Positions 46,207-55,589 of a DNA stretch of 64,000 bases are shown here, piece after piece. Origin of the DNA: Clostridium zeae. GTDB lineage: Bacteria > Bacillota > Clostridia > Clostridiales > Clostridiaceae. The position numbers and the translations under genes were made by a program. The notes beneath the pieces are model-generated. The model worked only from the letters and a program-made list of their open reading frames with translations, was not told the origin of the DNA and searched no databases. Numbering within the stretch: the first letter of the stretch is position 1; every line of letters begins with the position of its first letter. The stretch covers positions 1,068,396 through 1,132,395 of the forward strand of contig NZ_BMBA01000001.1 in NCBI RefSeq assembly GCF_017312485.1, written 5' to 3'.

Positions 46207-46881
46207 CTATTTATTATCCTTTACCTTTAAATAAGGCTCTCTTTTCTTTATCTCAGTTGCTAAATTAATTTGACTATCCAAATACTTCTTCTCCAAGTCC
46301 ATAACTTTATATTTAGAACTTTGAAGCTCAAATTTTATTTCTCTATTTACTAATTTCAATGAGTTATTTTCTTCTAAAAGCTTCTTCGCAGCTGCTTCAA
46401 GCTCAGTTATTTGCTCACTTAAATCTTCATGCTCTTCATTTAATTCTACACTCTTTAATTCTTCTAATTCATTATTTTTAGAATTTAAAGCTTCTAATAA
46501 GGATGAATTTTTTTCTTCTAAAGAAAGTTTTTCTAGCCTTAAATCTTCTATAGCTTGCATCATAGATAAATACTCTTGTTTTTCTTCTTGTTCTTTTAGT
46601 TCTACATCCTCTATGCGTTGCTTAAGCTCATCATTTTCTTTTTGAAGATCTTCAAAATTTCCCAAAAGATCATTATAATCATTATTAACTTTAAAAAGTT
46701 CATCTGATATATTTATAGCTGCAAGAGCAGTAGCCGCAACAGAACTAAGTTTATTATTCTTACTTAGTATTTCTTTAACCTTTTCATCAACATATTTAGC
46801 TATATAATTTAAGTATTCTTCATCATCTTTTCCCTTTAGATTATAATCAATTCCATTTATTCTTACAGTTACGGAGCCCAT
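46207..46881 (-). CDS. zapA: ZapA, FtsZ-associated protein with an extended coiled coil
   Basis: 224 residues. The first ~90 form the ZapA domain (SVTVRINGIDYNLKGKDDEEYL, then YIAKYVDEKVKEIL and AATALAAINISDELFKV), which cross-links FtsZ filaments. From about 75 to 215 the protein is almost pure heptad coiled coil, roughly double the usual ZapA length (about 85-135 residues). It ends in a basic ATEIKKREPYLKVKDNK tail. An AAGAGGTG ribosome site is visible. It follows the pheST operon beyond a terminator. Confidence 0.88.
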   Translation of the reverse strand: MGSVTVRINGIDYNLKGKDDEEYLNYIAKYVDEKVKEILSKNNKLSSVAATALAAINISDELFKVNNDYNDLLGNFEDLQKENDELKQRIEDVELKEQEEKQEYLSMMQAIEDLRLEKLSLEEKNSSLLEALNSKNNELEELKSVELNEEHEDLSEQITELEAAAKKLLEENNSLKLVNREIKFELQSSKYKVMDLEKKYLDSQINLATEIKKREPYLKVKDNK

Positions 46882-47041
46882 AACAACACCTCTTAATAAT
46901 CAATATCTTTCTTTAATGTTATCATATAAATATATATAATTTCAAAGTTTATTTATACAACTTTAATTTTACTTAATTATCCATCGTTTTAATTGCATAT
47001 TTTTACCTTTAAAAATCTAGCAATGCAATTAAAATCCTTCG

Positions 47042-47087
47042 ATTTAGCTAGCATACAATTATATACTTTCCTGTACAGTAAAAAAAA
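47042..47087 (-). repeat. Copy of the terminator-abutting repeat
   Basis: On the minus strand it starts at the pheT terminator T-tract: TTTTTTTTACTGTACAGGAAA, here shortened to its landmarks CTGTACAG, GAAAGTATATAATT and GCTAGCTAAAT. Compare 32901-32950. Confidence 0.55.
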
Positions 47088-47137
47088 GAACCAATCCCTT
47101 GATACACAAAAACATGTTAATTCAGAGGGATTGATTC
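47088..47137 (-). terminator. Terminator of pheST
   Basis: GAACCAATCCCTTGA and TCAGAGGGATTGATTC pair with a large loop; T8 follows on the minus strand. Confidence 0.75.
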
Positions 47138-47169
47138 ATATTCTATCAATAATTTAATTATTGATTATT

Positions 47170-49548
47170 TTATCTTAATTGCGCTCCTAGCTTATATTCT
47201 AATGAACGTAATATCTTATCATGCACCTTATTTACTTCATTATCAGTTAAAGTCTTATTCTCATCTCTATAAGAAATAGCATAAGCTATGCTCTTTTTAC
47301 CCTCTGGTATTTGCTTTCCTTTATATACGTCAAATAACTTCACAGTTTCTACTAAATTTCCACCAGCTTTTCTTATAGTTTCTTCAATTTCTTGAACTAA
47401 TATTGCATCTTCAACTAACAAAGCTATATCTCTTGTTACCGCAGGATACTTTGGTAATGGTTTATACTTTTTCTCTGTTTTAGAATTTGCATAAAGTATA
47501 TCTAAATCAAGCTCTGCCACATAAGCATTTGTATCTATTCCATAATTATCAGCTACATCAGGATGTATTTCACCAAGTACTCCTACTTTTTCTTTTCCTA
47601 TAAATAATTCAGCAGTTTTTCCTGGGTGATAACTTACATTTTCACTTTGTCTCTTATATGATGTATTCTTTATTCCCATTGCGTCTATAAGATTTTCTAC
47701 TACGCCCTTAAGATCTAAATAATCAACAGCTCCATATAGACCTATTGTAAGTATATTTTTTTCGTTAGGTAATTGATTTTCATCAGCCTTTGGTAGATAA
47801 ACCTTACCAAGTTCAAATAACCTTGCAAATTCATTGCTTCTTGAATAGTTTCTTCCAAGACATTCTAACATTGAAGGAAGTGTAGATGTTCTCATTATAC
47901 TATAATCTTCACCTAATGGATTTTTAATCTTAACTACATTTCTAAGTTCACTATCTGAAGGTAAATTTATCATATCAAATACCTTAGGACTTACAAAAGA
48001 GTAAGAAATAGATTGGTTTAATCCACTTGAAATCATAGTATTTATAACTAAATCATCTAACTTTAACTTCTTATTTTTAGCATCCTTAGGAGAGTTAGCA
48101 CCAATTACTGTCATAGGTACGTTGTTATAACCGTATATTCTTGCAATTTCTTCTGCTATATCTTCTTTTATTGCTATGTCGATTCTGAAAGTTGGTACAG
48201 CTATGATCAAATTATCATTTTCAATAGTTGTTTTAAGCTCTAATCTATCTAGGTATTCTTTCATTTGTTCCTTTGAAAGAGTTGTTCCTAAGAATCTATT
48301 CACCCAGCTAGAATCTACTGTCATAGTATGAGGTTCTTTTCTTTCATTATATATATCTATAGTTCCCTCTACTATAGTACCTACTTTAAGTTCTTCTATA
48401 AGTGCACAAGCTCTGTTCAAAGCAAGTTCAGCTAAATTAGGATCTATATCTTTTTCGAATCTTGAAGATGCTTCTGTTCTAAGGTTAAGTTTTTTAGAAT
48501 TTACACGAATGTTAGTTCCATCAAAACTAGCACCTTCAAAGATTACTTCAGTTGTATCATCTTTTATTCCTGATTGAAGTCCGCCCATTATTCCAGCAAG
48601 GCCTATAGTTTCTTCACCATCTTTTATACAAAGAACATCTGTATCTAGATTTCTCTCTATCTCATCAAGAGTCACAAACTTTTCATTTTCCTTTGCTCTC
48701 TCAACAACAATCTTGTTTGATTTAATTTCTCTTTTATCGAATGCATGCATTGGTTGACCAAGCTCTAACATAACAAAGTTAGTTATATCTACAACATTGT
48801 TTATTGGTCTAACTCCAGCTTCCAGAAGTCTTTCTTGCATCCATGTTGGTGATGGTTCTATCTTTATATCTTTTACAGCTCTAGCCATATATCTTCTGCA
48901 TAAAGCATCTTTTACTTCTACCTTAACGATGTCTTCTATATTGCCTGTTCCACTAGTCTTATATTCTACTGAAGGATTTTTGTACTCTATCCCTAAAGTA
49001 GCAGCTGTTTCTCTAGCTATTCCTAGTACACTTAAGCAATCTGGTCTGTTTGATGTTATTTCAAAATCTATTACAGCCTTATTTAGTCCTAATACATCTT
49101 TTATATCCTTACCAAGTGGTGTATTTTCAGGTAATATCATAAGTCCATGAACTGGTTCGTCTCCAGCTATTCCCAGTTCTTCTTCAGAACACATCATTCC
49201 ATTTGAAACAACGCCTCTAAGCTTACCCTTCTTTATCTTTAATCCATTTGGTAAATTTGAACCATGAAGAGCAACTGGAACTATGTCATTTTCCTTCATG
49301 TTCTTAGCTCCTGTAACTATTTGAACAGGTTCTTCTTGCCCTACTTCAACTTGACATATAACAAGTTTTTCTGCATCTGGATGTGGCTCTATCTTAAGAA
49401 GCTTACCAGTTACAACATTTGTTATATCTTCTCCTGAGGTTATTACTTCCTCAACCTTTGATCCTGATAGAGTAAGTCTATCAGCTAGTTCTTTTGCATC
49501 TATATCTATATTTACATAGTCTTTTAGCCATAAATATGGTACTTTCAT
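47170..49548 (-). CDS. pheT: PheT, phenylalanyl-tRNA synthetase beta subunit
   Basis: 792 residues, standard length. From the N terminus: [15 protein letters not shown], a tRNA-binding OB fold (about 40-150, [17 protein letters not shown]), the B3/B4 editing domain ([26 protein letters not shown]), the B5 domain, the synthetase-like core ([14 protein letters not shown]), and a C-terminal FDX-ACB anticodon domain ([27 protein letters not shown]). It forms an alpha2-beta2 enzyme with PheS. The start lies 12 bases after the pheS stop. Confidence 0.97.
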   Translation of the reverse strand: MKVPYLWLKDYVNIDIDAKELADRLTLSGSKVEEVITSGEDITNVVTGKLLKIEPHPDAEKLVICQVEVGQEEPVQIVTGAKNMKENDIVPVALHGSNLPNGLKIKKGKLRGVVSNGMMCSEEELGIAGDEPVHGLMILPENTPLGKDIKDVLGLNKAVIDFEITSNRPDCLSVLGIARETAATLGIEYKNPSVEYKTSGTGNIEDIVKVEVKDALCRRYMARAVKDIKIEPSPTWMQERLLEAGVRPINNVVDITNFVMLELGQPMHAFDKREIKSNKIVVERAKENEKFVTLDEIERNLDTDVLCIKDGEETIGLAGIMGGLQSGIKDDTTEVIFEGASFDGTNIRVNSKKLNLRTEASSRFEKDIDPNLAELALNRACALIEELKVGTIVEGTIDIYNERKEPHTMTVDSSWVNRFLGTTLSKEQMKEYLDRLELKTTIENDNLIIAVPTFRIDIAIKEDIAEEIARIYGYNNVPMTVIGANSPKDAKNKKLKLDDLVINTMISSGLNQSISYSFVSPKVFDMINLPSDSELRNVVKIKNPLGEDYSIMRTSTLPSMLECLGRNYSRSNEFARLFELGKVYLPKADENQLPNEKNILTIGLYGAVDYLDLKGVVENLIDAMGIKNTSYKRQSENVSYHPGKTAELFIGKEKVGVLGEIHPDVADNYGIDTNAYVAELDLDILYANSKTEKKYKPLPKYPAVTRDIALLVEDAILVQEIEETIRKAGGNLVETVKLFDVYKGKQIPEGKKSIAYAISYRDENKTLTDNEVNKVHDKILRSLEYKLGAQLR

Positions 49549-49560
49549 ATTAAATTCCTC

Positions 49561-50580
49561 CTAAAACTGATTTAAAAATCTCATATCACTTTCGTATAGT
49601 TGTCTTATATCATCAATGCCGTATTTAAGCATTACCATTCTGTCTACACCCATTCCGAAAGCAAATCCGCTATACTCTTCTGGATCTATACCACAGTTTC
49701 TCAGAACTTGTGGGTGCACCATACCGCATCCATAAAGTTCAATCCAACCACTGCCTTTACATACTCTACAGCCTTCTCCTCCGCAAACGAAGCAAGTTGC
49801 ATCCATTTCTGCAGATGGTTCAGTGAACGGGAAGTGATGTGGTCTAAATTTAGTTTGAACATTTTCTCCAAACATCTTTTTAGCGAATAATTCTAGAGTT
49901 CCCTTTAAATCAGCAAAAGTTATCCCCTTATCAATTACTAAACCTTCCATTTGATAAAATATTGGTGAATGTGTAGCATCAGCCGCATCTGATCTAAATA
50001 CTTTACCTGGCGATATCATTTTTATAGGCGGTTTTTGTTTTTCCATAACTCTTATTTGCACAGGCGAAGTTTGAGTTCTTAAAACCACGTTATCATTTAT
50101 ATAGAATGTATCTTGTTCACTTCTTGCCGGATGGTTCTTTGGTATATTAAGAGCTTCGAAGTTGTAATAATCTTTTTCTATTTCAGGACCTTCCTCTATA
50201 GTAAAGCCCATTGATATGAATATTTCCTTCATATGCTCTAATGTTAAATCTAGTGGATGCCTCTTACCTACTAAATTTTTTCTACCAGGCATAGTTATAT
50301 CTATAACTTCACCTTCAAGTTTCTTTTTCTTTTCAATATTCTTTATTTCCGAGGAAATCTCTTCTAGTCTACTTTCAATTTCTGCTCTCACTTCATTTGC
50401 AAGCTTACCTATGATTGGTCTTTCTTCATTTGTAAGACCTCCCATACCTCTTAATATTGTAGTTAATTCACCTTTTTTACCTAAATATTTAACTCTAATA
50501 TTCTCAATCTCACTACTGTTTTTTACATCTTCAAGAACTTTTAATGCACTATCCTTGATTTCTAAAAGTTTTTCTTTCAT
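49561..50580 (-). CDS. pheS: PheS, phenylalanyl-tRNA synthetase alpha subunit
   Basis: 339 residues. The N-terminal coiled coil for tRNA binding is followed by the class II catalytic core: motif 2 region [21 protein letters not shown], a treble-clef Cys group [17 protein letters not shown] and the motif 3 [16 protein letters not shown]. The ATG at 50580 (MKEKLLEIK) has AAAGGAG eight bases upstream and is preferred over an upstream start at 50613 that overlaps the T-box terminator. It is controlled by the T-box leader at 50625-50859. Confidence 0.97.
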   Translation of the reverse strand: MKEKLLEIKDSALKVLEDVKNSSEIENIRVKYLGKKGELTTILRGMGGLTNEERPIIGKLANEVRAEIESRLEEISSEIKNIEKKKKLEGEVIDITMPGRKNLVGKRHPLDLTLEHMKEIFISMGFTIEEGPEIEKDYYNFEALNIPKNHPARSEQDTFYINDNVVLRTQTSPVQIRVMEKQKPPIKMISPGKVFRSDAADATHSPIFYQMEGLVIDKGITFADLKGTLELFAKKMFGENVQTKFRPHHFPFTEPSAEMDATCFVCGGEGCRVCKGSGWIELYGCGMVHPQVLRNCGIDPEEYSGFAFGMGVDRMVMLKYGIDDIRQLYESDMRFLNQF

Positions 50581-50624
50581 ATTGTTTTCTCCTTTCAAAA
50601 AGTAAAACTGCATTTTTTTGCAAA

Positions 50625-50859
50625 ATAAAAACCGCCCCTATAAAGGGACGGAGGTTCCGCGGTACCACCCTAATTAGCTTAATACTCTCTTATATATATA
50701 ACGGTTCCCCGCTAACTACTACTTTATTTCACAGTTAGAACTCCTGAGTGAACTTCAGAATATATATCAATAAAGAGACTTCCAGTCTTTGATCTCTTCT
50801 CCCTGTAAAGCTAAAATATTCTTACTCTCTCATTCACAGTTTTTTCATATTCAATTCTA
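50625..50859 (-). ncRNA. T-box riboswitch (tRNA-Phe) leader of pheST
   Basis: On the minus strand the T-box core AGGGTGGTACCGCGG is at about 50656-50671. It is followed by a terminator (CCGTCCCTTTATAGGGGCGG and T-run), mutually exclusive with the antiterminator. Upstream, a Stem I with an AGTA bulge (GAGAGTAAGAATAT) pairs to ATATTC...CTC, and its specifier loop GAAGTTCAC presents TTC (50752-50750), a Phe codon. Uncharged tRNA-Phe should stabilise the antiterminator and switch on pheST. Confidence 0.95.
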
Positions 50860-50865
50860 TAGCCT

Positions 50866-50894
50866 ATTATACATATTAATCCATGTTAGTTCAA
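50866..50894 (-). promoter_or_regulatory. Sigma-A promoter of the pheST T-box transcript
   Basis: TTGAAC (50894-50889) and TATAAT (50871-50866) with a 17-base spacer, three bases downstream of the trmH-like gene's stop; transcription should begin near 50859. Confidence 0.8.
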
Positions 50895-50896
50895 TA

Positions 50897-51673
50897 CTAT
50901 TTGATTAAGTTTTGCCTAACTTTTTCATAAATCATTATAGAAGCAGCTACTGAAGCGTTCAAAGATTCTGCATTTCCTGGCATAGGTATCTTAGCTTTCA
51001 GGTCACAAAGCTGATAAATCTCATCAGATACTCCATTTCCTTCGTTACCTACAACTAAAATAATCTTATCACTTAAATCTACTTCATAATAGTTAAAATC
51101 AGTATCTAAAGAACTTGCCAATAGCTTAAAACCATCTTCCTTAAACTTTTGTACCACTTCAAGGTTTTTATCTTCTATTATGTTAGTGTGGAATATAGAT
51201 CCCATTGTACTCCTAAGTGTTTTATCATTGTATATATCAACTGTACCATCTCGAACTATTATTCCATCAACTGCTGCTGCATGAGCAGTCCTTATTATAG
51301 CACCAACATTTCCTGGATCTTGTAGTTTATCTAAAAGTACATAAAAACTCCCCTTATAATTATTCTCACTGGAGCCGGTTTTTATAACAGCAATAATACC
51401 CTGAGGGTTTTCTGTACTCGATAATTGATTAAATAATGATGATTTTAAAAGTGTAATTTTATCATCACTAACTTTTAAATATATATCTTCAAATTTTTCT
51501 TGCTTTGCTTCATCAATAATAATCTCGTCTATAACAGCATTAGCTTTTACTGCCTCTTCAACAAATCTTAATCCTTCAATTATATATAAACCAAGCTGTT
51601 TTCTATACTTTTTTTCTTTTAACTTCTTTAGTTCTTTAAAATGTTTGTTATCGTTACTTTCAATTAAATGCAC
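50897..51673 (-). CDS. TrmH/SpoU-family RNA 2'-O-methyltransferase
   Basis: 258 residues. The N-terminal SpoU substrate-binding domain (FKELKKLKEKKYRKQLGLYIIEGLRFVEEA) precedes the SPOUT knotted domain with LLDKLQDPGNVGAIIRTA (motif 1), IILVVGNEGNGVSDE (motif 2) and IPMPGNAESLNASVAASIM (motif 3). It 2'-O-methylates ribose in rRNA or tRNA; target unknown. The start is a GTG at 51673 with GAGG eight bases upstream. It lies downstream of ktrA by 16 bases. Confidence 0.9.
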   Translation of the reverse strand: MHLIESNDNKHFKELKKLKEKKYRKQLGLYIIEGLRFVEEAVKANAVIDEIIIDEAKQEKFEDIYLKVSDDKITLLKSSLFNQLSSTENPQGIIAVIKTGSSENNYKGSFYVLLDKLQDPGNVGAIIRTAHAAAVDGIIVRDGTVDIYNDKTLRSTMGSIFHTNIIEDKNLEVVQKFKEDGFKLLASSLDTDFNYYEVDLSDKIILVVGNEGNGVSDEIYQLCDLKAKIPMPGNAESLNASVAASIMIYEKVRQNLIK

Positions 51674-51689
51674 TACTTACACCTCTGAA

Positions 51690-52355
51690 TTATTTTCTTG
51701 ATATAAATGATTCCAACTTACCTAAATCTTCTGTTGAACCAATAGCAACTAATATATCACCAGGTTCAATTACTTCTTCAGCGTTTGGAGTTATATTTAT
51801 ATCATTTTCCTTCTTTATAGCCATTACGTTTATTCCAAATCTTGTTCTAAGACTTAAATCTCTTATAGTATTATTATGCCACTCTTTCGGACTTTCTATT
51901 TCTATTATACTATAATCAGGTGAAAGGTCTATATAATCTAATATAGTTGAAGATACTAAATTATGTGCTACCCTAACTCCCATATCTTTCTCAGGAAGTA
52001 TTACTCTATCAGCACCTATTTTATATAAAACCTTAGCATGAAGATCGCTATGACCTTTAGCTACAATATATTTTACGCCTAATTCCTTTACCAAAAGTGT
52101 AACCATGACACTTGCTTGAATATTCTCCCCTATGGTTATTACAGCTACATCAAAGTTTCTAATTCCTAGGGTCTTTAAAGCACTTTCATCTGTAGCATCC
52201 ATTTGAACTGCATGAGTCACACTATCAGAGATTTCTTGAACAAGATCTTCATCTACATCAATTGCCAAAACATCATTTCCTAAATCATAAAGAGTTTTTG
52301 CAACAGAAGTACCAAATCTTCCAAGTCCAATAACAACAAATTGTTTATTACTCAT
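51690..52355 (-). CDS. ktrA: KtrA/KtrC-type potassium uptake regulatory subunit (RCK)
   Basis: 221 residues. The N-terminal RCK domain has a Rossmann GxGxxG motif (IGLGRFG, about 9-15) and the acidic ribose-binding residue in VLAIDVDEDLVQEI; the C-terminal RCK_C domain lies at about 135-221. The octameric ring gates the KtrB channel in response to ATP/ADP and, in many Firmicutes, c-di-AMP bound by the RCK_C domain. It is paired with ktrB upstream (11-base gap). An AGGAGG ribosome site precedes the ATG. Confidence 0.93.
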   Translation of the reverse strand: MSNKQFVVIGLGRFGTSVAKTLYDLGNDVLAIDVDEDLVQEISDSVTHAVQMDATDESALKTLGIRNFDVAVITIGENIQASVMVTLLVKELGVKYIVAKGHSDLHAKVLYKIGADRVILPEKDMGVRVAHNLVSSTILDYIDLSPDYSIIEIESPKEWHNNTIRDLSLRTRFGINVMAIKKENDINITPNAEEVIEPGDILVAIGSTEDLGKLESFISRK

Positions 52356-52366
52356 ATAAATTCCTC

Positions 52367-53713
52367 CTACCCTACCAATATCTTGTCCTCTGGATATTTA
52401 TAATTTTGCTTTTTCTTTACTTTTGTTATAGCAACTGCCACAGTAAGAGGACCAACTCTTCCTAGATACATAGTTAATATTATAAGCATCTTTCCAATCA
52501 AGCTTAATTTAGGCGTTAAGCCTAGAGTTAACCCAACTGTTCCAAAAGCAGAAGTTGCTTCATATAATAAGGATTCAAAAGGCGCTGATACTTCAGTAAT
52601 TGATAGCACCATAGTTACTGACAAAACTAAAGCTAATGCAATACTAAATATAGCAAAGGATTTATATACAGTCTCTTTTGATACTCTCTTCTTAAACACT
52701 TCTGTATCTTCTCTACCTTTTATGGTTGATATTAATGTAAAAATTAATATACCGAAGGTAGTTGTTTTTATTCCTCCGGCAGTAGAACCTGAAGATCCTC
52801 CTATAAACATTAAGATTATAGTAAGCAATTTACCTGCTGGAGTCATATTTGCAGTATATATAGATTTAAACCCTGCAGTTCTAGGTGTTACTGATGCAAA
52901 AAATGAATTTACAAGTTTATCTTTTAAATTCATACTTCTCATAGTTCCAGGGTTATTAAATTCAAATAGAAACATTAAAAGCGCTCCGCCAAATACTAAT
53001 ACTGTTGTAATTAGAATTACCATTTTTGAATGAAAAGATAACTTCTTAATGCCTTTAAAGTTATATATCTCCATCCAAACTGTAAACCCGAGACCACCAA
53101 TTATTATTAATGCTGCTGTTGTTAGAATGATTACTGAATTATTATAATATATAGTTAAACTTCTAAAGTCCCCCAACAAATCTACTCCTGCATTGCAAAA
53201 AGCGGAAACCGAATGAAAAATACTATAATATATACCTTTCAACCATCCAAATTCCGGAATAAACTGTGTAGAATATAAAAGTGCACCAAGACCTTCTACT
53301 GAAAATGTAAAAATCAATATATATCTAACCATTTTAACTAACCCTTGAATACCAAAGGTATTCATAGCTTCTTGCATTACTAATCTTTCTTTAAGAGTTA
53401 TCTTTTTGCCTATAAGAATCGCTATTAAAGTGGCAAAGGACATAAACCCTAGCCCACCAACTTGTATCAATATCATTATAACAGTCTTGCCAAAATAATT
53501 CCAATGAGTACCAGTATCTAAGGTTACCAGTCCTGTAACACAAACCGCTGTAGTAGAAGTAAACAGGCTATCTATAAAATCTGTAGCTGAGCCATCTTGC
53601 GAAGATATAGGCAAACTCAACAGAACTCCCCCTATGAGAATTACAATTGCAAATCCCAAAGAAAGAGTCTGAACAGCATTAAACTTAAATTTACGTCTTA
53701 AAGTTATGTTCAT
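52367..53713 (-). CDS. ktrB: KtrB-type potassium transporter membrane subunit (TrkH family)
   Basis: 448 residues of the SKT family with four M1-P-M2-like repeats. The filter-type motifs are visible in FTSTTAVCVTGLVTLDTG, HSVSAFCNAGVDLLG, SVTPRTAGFKSIYTANM and ATSAFGTVGLTLGLTP. The start is the ATG at 53713 (MNITLRRKF), preceded by GAGGTG at six bases; a longer reading frame to 53737 lacks a ribosome site. It heads the ktrB-ktrA-trmH-like operon. No c-di-AMP (ydaO) riboswitch was recognisable in its 5' region. Confidence 0.93.
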   Translation of the reverse strand: MNITLRRKFKFNAVQTLSLGFAIVILIGGVLLSLPISSQDGSATDFIDSLFTSTTAVCVTGLVTLDTGTHWNYFGKTVIMILIQVGGLGFMSFATLIAILIGKKITLKERLVMQEAMNTFGIQGLVKMVRYILIFTFSVEGLGALLYSTQFIPEFGWLKGIYYSIFHSVSAFCNAGVDLLGDFRSLTIYYNNSVIILTTAALIIIGGLGFTVWMEIYNFKGIKKLSFHSKMVILITTVLVFGGALLMFLFEFNNPGTMRSMNLKDKLVNSFFASVTPRTAGFKSIYTANMTPAGKLLTIILMFIGGSSGSTAGGIKTTTFGILIFTLISTIKGREDTEVFKKRVSKETVYKSFAIFSIALALVLSVTMVLSITEVSAPFESLLYEATSAFGTVGLTLGLTPKLSLIGKMLIILTMYLGRVGPLTVAVAITKVKKKQNYKYPEDKILVG

Positions 53714-53972
53714 CAATTTCACCTCTACTTCATACATTCTTTTACATAGTATATGATAAATTTCATGTCTCCAACTTTTCTCTTAGAATCCATAGAAGGT
53801 TAAAAAAATAGTTTCCCAATTGAACTAACATTTTTTTAACCTTAAAATTAAATTCTGCATAATACTTTGCAATTACTATTTTATCTAATCACTAAAGTCT
53901 TATGCCTTTATTAACAACTCAAACAAATATTTATATTCATTATACAATAATTTGCATTGTAAAAAAAGGGAA

Positions 53973-54013
53973 TAAAAAAATCGCTGAAGTGACTTTTCTT
54001 CAGTGATTTTTTT
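53973..54013. terminator. Hairpin with A- and T-tracts next to the structured repeat
   Basis: AAAAATCGCTGAAG and CTTCAGTGATTTTT pair perfectly apart from one G-T position. It is nearly the same hairpin as at 40754-40791. Confidence 0.8.
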
Positions 54014-54060
54014 GCGCATCTGCCTTTCCGAATGTATATGAGGAAAATTTGGCAGGCGAC
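54014..54060 (-). repeat. Copy of the GCGCATCTGCC structured repeat
   Basis: GCGCATCTGCCTTTCC, GAATGTATATGA, GGAAAATTTGGCAGGCGAC: outer CGC and CTGCC arms pair with GGCAG and GCG, inner TTTCC with GGAAA. It is the best-conserved copy. Confidence 0.85.
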
Positions 54061-54153
54061 ATATTCTTCTTTTTTATTCTTTAACTTATATTACATTTTA
54101 AGTCTGTTACACATTCTTGTACACAAATCTCATTGAATTATAATTTTCTAAAG

Positions 54154-54179
54154 AATAAAAAAATCGCTGAAGTGACTTT
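54154..54179. repeat. 26-bp duplicate of the hairpin's first half
   Basis: AATAAAAAAATCGCTGAAGT plus GACTTT repeats 53971-53996 exactly, 183 bases away; the second half of the hairpin is missing. Confidence 0.8.
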
Positions 54180-54197
54180 CTGTTATCATTGAAATAT

Positions 54198-54246
54198 CTA
54201 GGTTCAAGTAAGCTAATTTTTTTATTTTCCTATAAAGCAAAAAAAA
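54198..54246 (-). repeat. Copy of the terminator-abutting repeat after rplT
   Basis: On the minus strand TTTTTTTGCTTTATAGGAAA follows the rplT terminator stem at once, then a TTAGCTTACTTGAACCTAG end. Compare 32901-32950 and 60172-60220. Confidence 0.65.
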
Positions 54247-54268
54247 TGCGACATAAAGTCGCATTTCT
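54244..54268 (-). terminator. Terminator of infC-rpmI-rplT
   Basis: AAATGCGAC and GTCGCATTT form a perfect stem with loop ATAAA; T8 follows on the minus strand. Confidence 0.85.
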
Positions 54269-54271
54269 ATA

Positions 54272-54631
54272 TTAAGCGTTTAAGTGCTTTTTTGCTAATT
54301 CAACTAAATCAGTAAATGCCTTTGCATCGTTTATAGCGATTTCTGAAAGCATCTTTCTGTTTATATCAACACCAGCTAATTTGATTCCATTCATGAATCT
54401 TGAATATGAAAGACCATTAACTCTTGTAGCAGCATTTATTCTTGCTATCCAAAGTTTTCTGTAATCTCTCTTCTTTAATCTTCTACCAACATAAGCATTT
54501 CTTAATGCTCTTACTACTGATTCGTTTGCTGTTTTGAATAACTTGCTCTTTCCACCGTAGTAACCTTTTGCAAGCTTCAATACCTTTTTATGATTTTTAC
54601 GAGCGTTTACTGCTCTTTTAACTCTTGCCAT
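54272..54631 (-). CDS. rplT: Ribosomal protein bL20
   Basis: 119 residues, standard size. The long basic N-terminal helix ([19 protein letters not shown]) threads 23S rRNA early in 50S assembly; the C-terminal globular part ([20 protein letters not shown]) also binds the operon leader for feedback control in Bacillus. An AGGAGG ribosome site is present. Last gene of infC-rpmI-rplT. Confidence 0.98.
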   Translation of the reverse strand: MARVKRAVNARKNHKKVLKLAKGYYGGKSKLFKTANESVVRALRNAYVGRRLKKRDYRKLWIARINAATRVNGLSYSRFMNGIKLAGVDINRKMLSEIAINDAKAFTDLVELAKKHLNA

Positions 54632-54656
54632 ATTACAAACCTCCTACTCCGTATTC

Positions 54657-54854
54657 TTATAGATATGGTAATAACTTCTTCATTGCTTTTTCTTGTGCAG
54701 TTGAAACGTAAGCAGTTTTTCTAAGATTTCTCTTTCTCTTAGAACTCTTCTTAGTTAATATATGGCTCTTGAAAGCTTTAGCTCTCTTCAACTTACCTGA
54801 TCCTGTCTTTTTAAATCTCTTTGCTGCACCTCTATGAGTTTTCATTTTTGGCAT
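54657..54854 (-). CDS. rpmI: Ribosomal protein bL35
   Basis: 65 residues, highly basic, [20 protein letters not shown] start and [12 protein letters not shown] middle typical of bL35. It lies between infC (20-base gap) and rplT (25-base gap) in the universal order; AGAGGAGG precedes the ATG. Confidence 0.98.
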   Translation of the reverse strand: MPKMKTHRGAAKRFKKTGSGKLKRAKAFKSHILTKKSSKRKRNLRKTAYVSTAQEKAMKKLLPYL

Positions 54855-54874
54855 TATAGTTTCCTCCTCTCAAG

Positions 54875-55387
54875 TTATGCTTTTTTAGGAGCCAAAATCA
54901 TAATCATATTTCTGCCCTCTAGTTTAGCAGGCTTTTCAACCACACATAATTCTGATACTCTAGATAAAAAGTCTTCAAGTATCTTATATCCTACATGTGC
55001 ATAATCAGCCTCTCTACCTCTAAACCTTACAGTTATCTTTACCTTGTCTCCATCTTCAAGAAATTTCTTGGCATTATTTGCTTTGATTTCAACATCGTGT
55101 TCTTCAATGTTAGGGCTAAATCTGATTTCTTTAACACTAATAACTTTTTGCTTTTTCTTGGCTTCCTTTTCTTTTTTAGACTGTTCGTATATGAATTTCC
55201 CAAAATCCATAATCCTACCTACAGGTGGATTGGCAGTTGGGGAAATCAAAACCAAATCAAGTTCCTTTTCTTCAGCTAGCTTTAAAGCTTCTCTTGTAGG
55301 CATTATACCTAACTGGCTACCATCATCAGAAAGAATTCTCAATTCTTTTTGTCTAATTTCTTCATTGATTGCAAAATCTTTATTAAT
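54875..55387 (-). CDS. infC: Translation initiation factor IF-3, ATT start
   Basis: 170 residues. IF-3 keeps subunits apart and checks start-codon pairing on the 30S. The protein begins (M)[18 protein letters not shown], the normal IF-3 N terminus, only if translation starts at an ATT at 55387; this ATT is seven bases after a perfect GGAGGTG. The first standard start would be a TTG at 55342 and would remove 15 conserved residues. Rare starts (ATT/ATA) are the rule for infC, because IF-3 discriminates against them and so represses its own synthesis. C-terminal landmarks are [17 protein letters not shown] and [17 protein letters not shown]. Confidence 0.96.
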   Translation of the reverse strand: MNKDFAINEEIRQKELRILSDDGSQLGIMPTREALKLAEEKELDLVLISPTANPPVGRIMDFGKFIYEQSKKEKEAKKKQKVISVKEIRFSPNIEEHDVEIKANNAKKFLEDGDKVKITVRFRGREADYAHVGYKILEDFLSRVSELCVVEKPAKLEGRNMIMILAPKKA

Positions 55388-55394
55388 ATTTTTT

Positions 55395-55575
55395 CACCTC
55401 CGGTAGATAAGAACACCTTTATATAAATAATAAAAGGGCGGCATAAAGCCGCCCTCAATTACCACATTCACCGAAAAAAAACGTAAGTAATTCATAACCT
55501 TACTAGCTTTGCTGTAAGGTGAGAAACGGCTGTTTCTTCTTGACACAATAAATAATATATCATTTGCAGTAATTA
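55395..55575 (-). ncRNA. infC operon leader (L20-type autoregulatory attenuator)
   Basis: About 180 untranslated bases precede infC. On the minus strand a structured segment (GAAACAGCCGTTTCTCACC, then TTACAGCAAAGC and GTAAGGTTATGAA) is followed by a strong terminator hairpin just before the infC ribosome site. Firmicute infC-rpmI-rplT operons are commonly controlled by an L20-binding leader that ends this way. The specific L20 pseudoknot was not folded here. Confidence 0.7.
55432..55455 (-). terminator. Attenuator terminator in the infC leader
   Basis: AGGGCGGC and GCCGCCCT pair around TTTAT (minus strand GAGGGCGGCTTTATGCCGCC then CTTTTATTA). It is 45 bases before the infC start. Confidence 0.85.
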
Positions 55576-55589
55576 CTGTCAATACTATA

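Larger units (their letters stand above)
53714..54271. other. Repeat-rich gene-free stretch between rplT and ktrB
   Basis: From right to left on the minus strand: rplT terminator, terminator-abutting repeat, a 26-bp fragment of the hairpin element (54154-54179), the complete structured repeat plus hairpin (53973-54060), then the ktrB promoter region. No gene is seen. Confidence 0.6.

Noticed and set aside
53714-54000. c-di-AMP (ydaO) riboswitch upstream of ktrB
   Set aside because: None of the conserved G-rich ydaO core was found; the region is filled by repeats and a short AT-rich leader.
55394-55582. Small open frame covering the infC leader
   Set aside because: It spans the leader structure and terminator, has no family similarity and no ribosome site; the region is better explained as regulatory RNA.
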